Origin: Paraspadella gotoi
Taxonomy: Eukaryota > Chaetognatha
Assembly: GCA_051294375.1 (NCBI GenBank)
Contig: CM119269.1
Location: 17,033,143 to 17,097,142 of the forward strand
DNA: 64,000 nt
Direction: 5' to 3'
Positions 55,905 through 64,000 of this stretch are shown piece by piece. A program made the position numbers and the translations under genes. Each line of letters begins with the position of its first letter. Position 1 is the stretch's first letter. The notes under the pieces are model-generated. The model saw only the letters and a list, made by a program, of their open reading frames with translations. It was not told where the DNA came from and made no database searches.

Positions 55905-58660
55905 ATTCTCTCCTCTCTCTCCTCTCTTCTCTCTCTACTCTCTCTCTCTCTCTCTCTCTGGTCATTACCATATACAGCTTTATATATATATTCTCTGTTG
56001 TCATCCCGCCGTCAAGTCATTAAGTGTCATCCATGACCCCTGTCTCTACTTCAAATTGTCATCCCTCCCCAACTTACCGCCGTGTCCCCGTCCCGTTCGT
56101 CCCCCCCTTTCGGCAGGAAGAAACACACTAAAATCGTGCGAACCCGACCGAACCGATTCCAAGTCGAATGGCCTCTCCCACCACTTTCCACCCCCCCCCC
56201 GACGTAGCACTCCTGTCCTAAATTTGCGCGACCATTCGTTTTATTAATTGGAGTCTATTGACTCCCGCCCCCCCCCTCCCCTCCGCCCACTCGAATCCCT
56301 CGCAGCGAATCTTGTTTCGTCCCGCGTGTTTCCCATCGCGGGACGATCCTTCCCTGATGTGGCGGTCGAGACGTTACGGAAGAAAATGGCGTCCCGCGCG
56401 GTTTGTGGGAAAAATAAAAAAAAAAAAGGCCAAAGTAAAAACAAAAGAAACCGATTTCCCCTCGGCGAGCGGCGAGAGTGGTTTGAAGGATCGCAGGAGG
56501 CGGTTGTGAAGAATTGGCGTAGTGGGTAGGCGAGAAAAGAAAGAGACTCCAGTTCTTCTTCGTGTTCGACGTTTTTTAAAAGTCGTAATTTTGTGTTTCT
56601 CACGAACTTTACGAAGCGTTTTCGAAACTTTATGGGAATGGAATTTTTTTAAATTTGTTATTTCCCATTTCACTCTAAAAAACAGATTAAAAGGTATGTG
56701 AGAATCTCTCGTCCGAGGCAAACGGTCGCCGTTTTACGATGCAAACGAGAATCAGATGTTTTCTGACCTTTTGCATCGTTGATTCCGACTCGCATGTCCA
56801 CGAGTGATTCCTACCTCAATCGCTCGACGTGATTTGAGCAGTCCTCAAACGACTATGTTTTCTAACTTATGGAAGGTGATTTTAATTTCAAATTTGAAAT
56901 TAAACCCGTATTCAAAGAGATCGATTTCTTTTATATTTGCAGTTCCATTCGACACGTAACATCGCGATTATCTGAGATAATAAAATTGACCCCCCGCACC
57001 CCTTTTTTTCATGACCTAAAATTTTTCTTTTGACCCTATGCTTTGTTGATTTACTGTGTGTCCCTGCCTTACCTTTCTTTTTCCTTTTCGTTACTCAACT
57101 CGCGCTTCCCTTTTCACCGCAGCACTCCCCCGCTCCTTCAAAAACTTGAAGTTGGCCGAAAATAGTTTGGCGGCCCCAACCGAACCTTTTGTATGGTTGC
57201 ATGTTATCGATCGGGGCCTTCGCCGGCGGGACGAACCGTCCGCAACCCTCTCCAAACTGCCACCCGAACGGCTGGCTGAAAGTTCCGTCCCCCGGCGGTC
57301 CGATCCTTTCCATCATAAACTTGGCTTCTGCGTTCTCCGGCAAAACTGATTTTTTCTTCCTTCTGAAAGATGTCTGCAAAGGTTAGGGGTATTGAGCGGC
57401 CGCGGCGCCATTCGACGTTTAGGGAAAAAAATTATGAAACAAAAAAAGTCGCGAAGTCGCCACGCCACTTGCGACGCAAACTTACCGGAAACGCCGAGGA
57501 TCGTAGTAGGAGCAAAGCCGCCGCCATTTGCGTTATTGATCGCCCGCTGACGCGCCGCCTTCTACGTCTTCCCTCCAAGCCCATTGGAAGAGCGCGTCCG
57601 ATCTCGTCCTCTGTGGTACCATGCCCCAGTTGTGACTCGAACTTCGTTGAACTCCCCCCAGCTCGACTTGAACCGGATGTAGTCCGCCCTGGAAAAAATA
57701 GGTTGGTCTGATATGTACTGAAGGGACATTGGGTTTATATTTTTATCCCATTATAATACGCCCCCATCTTAAAGCCAGTTCCCCTTGCTCTGAGGAAACG
57801 TTAGTGCCGACTGCCGGCTCATTGGGTTCCGGCCAAGGGCCTTTGCGTCTCCGTTGTTCAGTTCTGTGGGTATTGTTTTTTCGGTAATTTTTGTAGTTCT
57901 CGTGAGTTCATAATCCCTGTAGCTTGTCCATTACTTCCTATATCTCTTCCCCTTCGGTTTTAGGCTCCGGAACGAAAAGTTCGCAGCCTACGAAACCTGC
58001 AAACGCGTTAGAAAGGTTTTCTTCTTTTTCAGCGGATTTTTTTCAAGGGATATTCTATTCATCATCTCTATGACAAAATGAGATTCAGAGTTCGGTGTTG
58101 AGGTCTTGTTTTTGATGGTTTGGTTCCGCTCTGAAGTAGTTGGTTGTTAGGACTGCCGTCCCGTCTTTCTGTCCACTCCGTCCCTCCGTCTATCCGTCCT
58201 CTGAACGACCTCTGCTCCGTTCTTACGCTGTTCTTACGTCTACGCTTGATGACAGGCAAAAACGTTAAGTTGCTCGTATCTCGAGCCCCTGAATAACTAC
58301 TTTGTTATTGATAATATGCACTTATTACTCTACTAATTGATAACGATACTTATCGCCGTCCCAATCATTCAATATTCATATTCAATATTGTTCAACGGGG
58401 CAAAAATACATTAACGTTAAGTTGGTTGATACTTTTATTTTTAAAAAAGACGTATGAAATATTTGCACATGCTTCTTTGAGCCCCATACAGTATGGCGCA
58501 TTTTAAAAAATTTGCGTTGGGAAATTCGAAGCCCATATGCATTTTAAAAAACTCTTCTAAAAAAACCGTGTTTTTCCCGGCTGTATACTCGTGTCCTTTT
58601 TTTTCAATTCTTTCTCCATTCGGTGTCAGTGACGCGCTATTTTTTCGACGCATACGTTCA
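54393..58660 (+). repeat. Noisy direct duplicate of 41,110-44,710
   Basis: The two segments are collinear across their whole length: TTTTGGTTCGCCTTTTGTT, the CT arrays, GTGCGATAACGTTA, the Ala-codon-rich patch, ATTTCAAATTTGAAATTAA, the unknown gene, TGATAACGATACTTATCGC, and so on. The second copy is about 18 percent longer because of scattered short insertions, mostly duplicated bases. That pattern is more like unpolished long-read sequence than evolutionary divergence. Confidence 0.85.
57050..57931 (-). pseudogene. Broken copy of the uncharacterised gene at 43378-44102
   Basis: The start-codon region (ATG complement at 57,929-57,931), both introns and the tail of the gene are recognisable in order, but many one- to four-base insertions shift the frame repeatedly. 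It is either a pseudogene or, more likely, an error-rich copy of the same locus. No intact protein is encoded. Confidence 0.6.
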
Positions 58661-60307
58661 ATCCACCGCAGCGAGGAGGAGCAGGATGAGAGAGAGAGTG
58701 AATGAATGGAGACTGAGGCGGGGAAGAGCGGATGAGAAAAAAGATGGAAGAAGAGACGCAGGCAGAGGCTGAGAGAAGAGAGCGAGGCAGACGAAGCGAC
58801 TAGATTCGGGACGAGGAGCGATGATCTCGAGAGGAGAGGAACGAGTAGCAGAGACGAGCATGCAAAAATCTATATCTCTGCGACGTCGGACAATTGTCGT
58901 AAAGAGATTAAAGTTCACTTTAACTGGCGATAGACGGAAACGGCATCCCCATATCGTAATCCGTGATCAGACCGAAGGGATGTGGGGATGAGGAAGTGGA
59001 TGGGAGGGGTGGTGTACCGGGCGCCAGTGTAGTGGATTGGGGAATGCGCAAACGCGTGAGGGTCTGAGTGATAAAACGCGTCTATGGTCGATATGGCACG
59101 GCAGTCGGACTGTTGTGAGCTGACTTTTGCATGTGACTTTTTCCCGACGTTTCGCATTAAAATGCATTGAGATGGCACCACTGAAAACGTTACGGCGACT
59201 TTGGATAAGTGCCCTCGTCCTTTTCCTGGAAAAAGCTTTTGGTGGCCACAACACAAGAAGTTATCAATTGTGCTTAATGCGAAGCTTGAGGAGCATTTAA
59301 CAAAAAAAAACGAGAAAATTTTCGTTGTCACAACTAACGTTATTGTACTGCTAACTGACTTTTTTTTTCACCACCTACTTACTTGAACGAAGAGGAAAAA
59401 AAATTCCCGTTCCTGTCAAAAACTGGAAAAAAAAAAAAAAGGTTTTTGATTTAAAAAAAATGAATACGAGAGAGAAGAAAAAAGTGGACGATATAAAAGG
59501 AGCGGAAACTATGGGTTTTAAAATACAAACCGGTCACTATATGCAGTCTTGTCGATGCCGGTGAATTTAAATGGATTTCAAAGATATAAAACAAAATTGA
59601 AAAGGGGTAGGGGGTGCCGGGGTCAATCGAGAAGAAATATGCGGAGGGAAAAATTGGCGGATGAAGGGGAGCCGATATTATGGGGGACGGAAGATTTATT
59701 TAATATACGTTTCTAAGATCTAATTGAAAAAATTCCGCGCCAAAAAGATTTTTAAATTACCGCGCCAAAAAATAAATAAAAACCAGAAATGTGGATAAGG
59801 CTGGGAAACTATGTATAAAAAAGACAATGGGTTCTCCCACTCGTTAATGGCTTGTTAAATCTTGGGCCCTTTCCGGATCAGACTAACCCGCGTCCGTTTT
59901 TTCCTTCGTTGGACGGCAAAGAATTCTCGTTTTGCTGCATTTTAGTGAAACTCCTACTGTTCACAACTTGATCCTTTTTTCACGAAGTTCGACACGAAAT
60001 ATCACTCGAGAGAAGCGATCACAAAATCTCGTCGAAAATCTCGAACTTCCTTATTTGAAAATCGGGTGTAGCGGTACTAAGAGGAAATGTCTGATATTCT
60101 TTTGGCAGCGTTTAATTAACCTTCAGGAATTAATTAAGCTCCCTATTAACTTAATCAACCTTTCGCTCTCGAGTGTGACCCTCCTAGTCTCGTCATCTCC
60201 TCGCTATGTCGCCGTCGGGAAAGTTTCCCATGACGCCGGATTCCGGAAGAGACACCGGAAACGACGCCGAGTGGAAGAAATAAAGAAAGAAAGAAAGAAA
60301 GAAAGAT

Positions 60308-60330
<23 letters not shown>
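58660..60330 (+). repeat. Forward copy of the inverted duplication
   Basis: This is the cleaner version of the sequence found inverted at 52,785-54,256. It begins with a GA-rich segment (GAGGAGGAGCAGGATGAGAG) and passes through non-coding sequence with small frames on both strands. It ends at the (GAAA)n array. No gene is recognised; a 42-codon frame starting MAPLKTLRRLWISALVLFLE at 59,172 looks like a signal peptide but has no other support. Confidence 0.65.
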
Positions 60331-60348
<18 letters not shown>

Positions 60349-60432
60349 CAAAGAAACAAAGAAACAAAGAAACAAAGAAAGAAAGAAAGAAAGAAAAAAA
60401 GAAAGAAAGAAAGAAAGAAAAGAAAAAGAAAG
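60284..60432 (+). repeat. (AAAG)n/(AAAC) microsatellite
   Basis: GAAAGAAAGAAAG array interrupted by a block of AAAC units (about 60,340-60,376). Confidence 0.95.
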
Positions 60433-60508
60433 TAGGATTTTTCGCATTTTTGATTTTCTTTCCGCTTGAGTCAGTTTTGGATCCCAGTTCACCGCACCTT
60501 TGGGCGAA

Positions 60509-60643
60509 TTGACAACGGCGACGACGATGACGGCGACAATAACGACGACGACGACGACGACGAAGGGAACGACGGCAACGACAACAGAATCGACGACGAC
60601 GACGATGACGACGACGACGACGACGGCAACTACGAACGCCGGT
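60509..60643 (+). repeat. Imperfect (ACG)n tract
   Basis: ACGACGACGACGACGACG runs broken by GGCAAC and GATGAC variants. Confidence 0.9.
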
Positions 60644-60768
60644 AAAAAACGCAGACAAGTGTGTGACTGAGACTCAAAAGCTGAAAAATAAGGTCAAAGG
60701 TTAAAAATTAAAGGAGATATGGATTTATAATGGAGGTGAAATTGAAAGAAGAGATGGGGGAAGAGAGG

Positions 60769-60953
60769 NNNNNNNNNNNNNNNNNNNNNNNNNNNNNNNN
60801 NNNNNNNNNNNNNNNNNNNNNNNNNNNNNNNNNNNNNNNNNNNNNNNNNNNNNNNNNNNNNNNNNNNNNNNNNNNNNNNNNNNNNNNNNNNNNNNNNNNN
60901 NNNNNNNNNNNNNNNNNNNNNNNNNNNNNNNNNNNNNNNNNNNNNNNNNNNNN
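60769..60953. other. Assembly gap (185 N) bordered on its right by (GA)n
   Basis: A GA run follows the gap directly and a GAGG-ending purine segment precedes it. Confidence 1.
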
Positions 60954-61488
60954 GAGAGAGAGAGAGAGAGAGAGATCGCCTTATTAGTATTTTTTTCTTT
61001 TAACCTTGCCTCACCATTTATGTTTCCATCTTTTGTCACATTTTTGTTTCTTTTTAAACTGTTATATACTAAAGCCAAGACTTAATTTTAAACTTATCCT
61101 TAACCTTAATTTATCCTTAACCCTAACTTACCCTTAACAAAAAATTATCTATCCTTATCCGGATTCGAATTTTATTTTCTCTCTCTTAAACTCAATCGCT
61201 ACGTTAAGAGCAACAACAACAACAACAACCGCCCCCCCCAAAAAAAAAACTCTCCGCAGCAAAAAATTAGTATTCGGTTTATGCCTCTTTACCGCAAAGT
61301 ATTAAAAAAAACGGTAGTTTGGCTAATGGGTCGGCCGGTCGTCGGCCTCTTGTCGGCCTCTTGTCGGCCGTAGTCGGGTGCCAAGGCCGTCGCACCCTCT
61401 TCGGCTTCTTCCGCTTCGTTTGCCGACAGATTATGACTTCGATCCCACGATTCGCCGAAAAAAACTCCATCAGGCGTCTCTCTCTCTC
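60954..61488. other. Sequence between gaps, no gene recognised
   Basis: It contains degenerate CCTTAACC telomere-like text (about 61,081-61,145), an (AAC)n run at about 61,210-61,228, and GTCGGCCTCTTGTCGGCC repeats at about 61,330-61,370. Confidence 0.5.
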
Positions 61489-61648
61489 NNNNNNNNNNNN
61501 NNNNNNNNNNNNNNNNNNNNNNNNNNNNNNNNNNNNNNNNNNNNNNNNNNNNNNNNNNNNNNNNNNNNNNNNNNNNNNNNNNNNNNNNNNNNNNNNNNNN
61601 NNNNNNNNNNNNNNNNNNNNNNNNNNNNNNNNNNNNNNNNNNNNNNNN
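61489..61648. other. Assembly gap (160 N) preceded by (CT)n
   Basis: A CT run touches the gap directly on the left, and a pyrimidine-rich TCTTTTTCC segment follows on the right. Confidence 1.
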
Positions 61649-62098
61649 TCTTTTTCCATCAAATGGCTCCCTCTCCATCAATTTGTTTTCTCTCCATCCA
61701 CAGCCTCTATACTTAATACTTATTAACCGTGTCTCGACCTCAATTGTCTTTTTCTTCATGGATTTTCTACATCAGGAGTTAACTTTTCGTCTAACTTCAT
61801 CTCTTTCTACATTAACCGTCTATTTCTTCATCCGCTGTCTCACTACATCTTTCTTTCTTTTAAATAAAATGACATTCGTATTCAGAGAAAAATTTCGACT
61901 CGAACCCCAAGCGTCCACAACCCCCATCACTTTCACTTTCGCCTCTCCACTTGTCCATCACTTCCACATCATCTCACCATCATCTCTCCTCTTAATCTTT
62001 CCCCATCAACTTGATGAGACCAGAAAGAAATCTCTTCGCTAAAGAAGCGACGCGATCGCATCGTCATGACGAAACAGGGACGAAACATGGAAGAAACA

Positions 62099-62135
<37 letters not shown>
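61649..62135. other. Sequence between gaps, no gene recognised
   Basis: Pyrimidine-rich DNA with CATCAACTT/CTCCATCA motifs ends in (CT)n. No supported coding region. Confidence 0.45.
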
Positions 62136-63132
62136 NNNNNNNNNNNNNNNNNNNNNNNNNNNNNNNNNNNNNNNNNNNNNNNNNNNNNNNNNNNNNNNNN
62201 NNNNNNNNNNNNNNNNNNNNNNNNNNNNNNNNNNNNNNNNNNNNNNNNNNNNNNNNNNNNNNNNNNNNNNNNNNNNNNNNNNNNNNNNNNNNNNNNNNNN
62301 NNNNNNNNNNNNNNNNNNNNNNNNNNNNNNNNNNNNNNNNNNNNNNNNNNNNNNNNNNNNNNNNNNNNNNNNNNNNNNNNNNNNNNNNNNNNNNNNNNNN
62401 NNNNNNNNNNNNNNNNNNNNNNNNNNNNNNNNNNNNNNNNNNNNNNNNNNNNNNNNNNNNNNNNNNNNNNNNNNNNNNNNNNNNNNNNNNNNNNNNNNNN
62501 NNNNNNNNNNNNNNNNNNNNNNNNNNNNNNNNNNNNNNNNNNNNNNNNNNNNNNNNNNNNNNNNNNNNNNNNNNNNNNNNNNNNNNNNNNNNNNNNNNNN
62601 NNNNNNNNNNNNNNNNNNNNNNNNNNNNNNNNNNNNNNNNNNNNNNNNNNNNNNNNNNNNNNNNNNNNNNNNNNNNNNNNNNNNNNNNNNNNNNNNNNNN
62701 NNNNNNNNNNNNNNNNNNNNNNNNNNNNNNNNNNNNNNNNNNNNNNNNNNNNNNNNNNNNNNNNNNNNNNNNNNNNNNNNNNNNNNNNNNNNNNNNNNNN
62801 NNNNNNNNNNNNNNNNNNNNNNNNNNNNNNNNNNNNNNNNNNNNNNNNNNNNNNNNNNNNNNNNNNNNNNNNNNNNNNNNNNNNNNNNNNNNNNNNNNNN
62901 NNNNNNNNNNNNNNNNNNNNNNNNNNNNNNNNNNNNNNNNNNNNNNNNNNNNNNNNNNNNNNNNNNNNNNNNNNNNNNNNNNNNNNNNNNNNNNNNNNNN
63001 NNNNNNNNNNNNNNNNNNNNNNNNNNNNNNNNNNNNNNNNNNNNNNNNNNNNNNNNNNNNNNNNNNNNNNNNNNNNNNNNNNNNNNNNNNNNNNNNNNNN
63101 NNNNNNNNNNNNNNNNNNNNNNNNNNNNNNNN
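62136..63132. other. Assembly gap (997 N) between (CT)n and (CGT)n
   Basis: The gap is flanked by a CT array on the left and a GTC array on the right, so it must span at least one change of repeat type. Confidence 1.
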
Positions 63133-64000
63133 CGTCGTCGTCGTCGTCGTCGTCGTCGTCATCGCTGCTATCGTTGACTTCATAGACGTCGCAGTTGACG
63201 TCGTCGTCTAAACGAAGTGCTTAAAAATTTCTTTATCTTAGGAATGAAAATGAAGAGAGAATTTACTTTATATTATCGTGATTGACTTAGAATTCAGCTG
63301 AAAAGTTTGAAAGCAGGAAAAAAAGAAGAAAGCGACGCAAGAAGAAAGAAGAGATAATTTATGTTAATGAAAAAAAATAAAATGTCATAAATGATATTAA
63401 CTAATATCAAAAGTAAATCTTGACGTTATAACATGTAATATATATATCGCTTTCAGAATATCTGGGAAAAAAATACACTAAAATACACTAAAAAATCTCT
63501 CACATCATTCATTCAAATCGGGAGTAAAAAGTTTTCGTTTGAACTAAATTCGTGATTTTGAAAAAAGATCATTTCTGAAAAAGACGGTGATGATGATGAT
63601 GATAATGATGATGACGGCGATAACGACAAAGACAACAAAAACAACGTTTTAGACGATGTCGACGACGATTATAACGACGACGACGACGATTCCGAAGATA
63701 ACGATCATAAAGACGATCGATTTGCGGTCAAAGACGATTTTTCACGCTTTCGTTTCGTAAAAGTTTTTTTTCTTTTTCATCTCAAACAAAAAAAAGAGAG
63801 AGATCCAAAGTGTTCGCCATTCTCTTCGACGGCGTATGCCATATTACTCTTCTCTCTCTCTCTTCTCCTCTCTTCTCTCTCTCTCTCTCTCATCTCCTCT
63901 GTCTCATCGTCATCATCTCTCTTTCTCTCTCTCCATTTATCCTCCTCTCTCTTTCTCTTTCATTCCGCCAAAGAAATCCAGGACATCGTACAATATGCCC
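63133..64000. other. Terminal segment with GTC, GATGAT/GACGAC and CT microsatellites, no gene recognised
   Basis: Runs include GTCGTCGTCGTC (63,133-63,160), GATGATGATGATGATAATGA and GACGACGACGACGA (63,585-63,700), and CT-rich DNA (63,843-63,960). Frames over these are repeat translations. Confidence 0.6.

Noticed and set aside
58915-59331. 138-codon minus-strand ORF and a 42-codon plus-strand signal-peptide-like frame
   Set aside because: The inverted copy at 52,785-54,256 does not preserve either frame, and there is no family or splice support. The noise in that copy means this is weak evidence, but nothing positive supports them.
60155-60658. Arg-rich and Phe/Leu-rich 167-codon minus-strand ORF
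   Set aside because: It is composed of the (GAAA)n and (ACG)n microsatellites read on the minus strand.
61969-63211. ORFs of about 400 codons
   Set aside because: They consist almost entirely of N positions in the 997-base gap, with microsatellite ends.

Overview
The window is eukaryotic and metazoan. Its genes are split by GT-AG introns (plus a few likely GC-AG introns), the spacers are AT-rich and full of small DNA transposons and SINE-like repeats, and the proteins belong to animal families. The CLIC-type protein resembles Drosophila Clic and C. elegans EXC-4 (for example a SCPADQDII block near the C-terminus), which suggests a protostome invertebrate. I cannot name the species from sequence alone.

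Positions 1-33,000 are gene-dense and look well assembled. In order they hold: the last exon of an unrecognised gene (31-253, +); a four-exon calcineurin-B homologous protein, CHP1-like (1436-3456, +); an uninterrupted JmjC oxygenase of the JMJD5/KDM8 family (5418-6779, +); a six-exon CLIC protein of 260 residues (7373-13116, +); a 28-exon TRAPPC9/Trs120 orthologue of about 1,439 residues (15442-29675, +); and, convergent with it, a four-exon SSUH2/ssu-2-like cysteine-repeat protein of about 493 residues (30203-32966, -). Exon phases were checked at every junction and each model is open end to end. The genes are ordinary housekeeping or signalling functions (calcium sensing, protein hydroxylation, redox/membrane CLIC, Golgi and endosomal tethering) and I see no operon-like functional system. 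The large introns carry the mobile DNA: TA-flanked inverted-repeat elements, two of which are nested inside others, foldback elements, and a pair of tRNA-like SINE copies.

At about 33 kb the character changes. Positions 33,000-44,700 are gene-poor and rich in long (CT)n, (GAC)n and (CCG)n microsatellites, with one small three-exon gene of unknown family on the minus strand (43378-44102). Positions 45,200-52,500 hold degenerate tandem arrays: a roughly 38-bp unit, then about 2.3 kb of a 16-18-bp unit centred on GTGCAAATTCA, then degenerate TTAGGG-like sequence.

Positions 52,780-64,000 look like poorly resolved assembly. 54,393-58,660 is a noisy, insertion-rich second copy of 41,110-44,710, including a broken copy of the unknown gene. 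52,785-54,256 is a noisy inverted copy of 58,660-60,330. Five N-gaps all abut or lie close to CT/GA or GTC microsatellites. I found no convincing new multi-gene biological system. The most useful leads are the unknown small protein, the GC-AG introns, the nested transposons, the TGCAAAT minisatellite and the suspected foldback/haplotype assembly structure.
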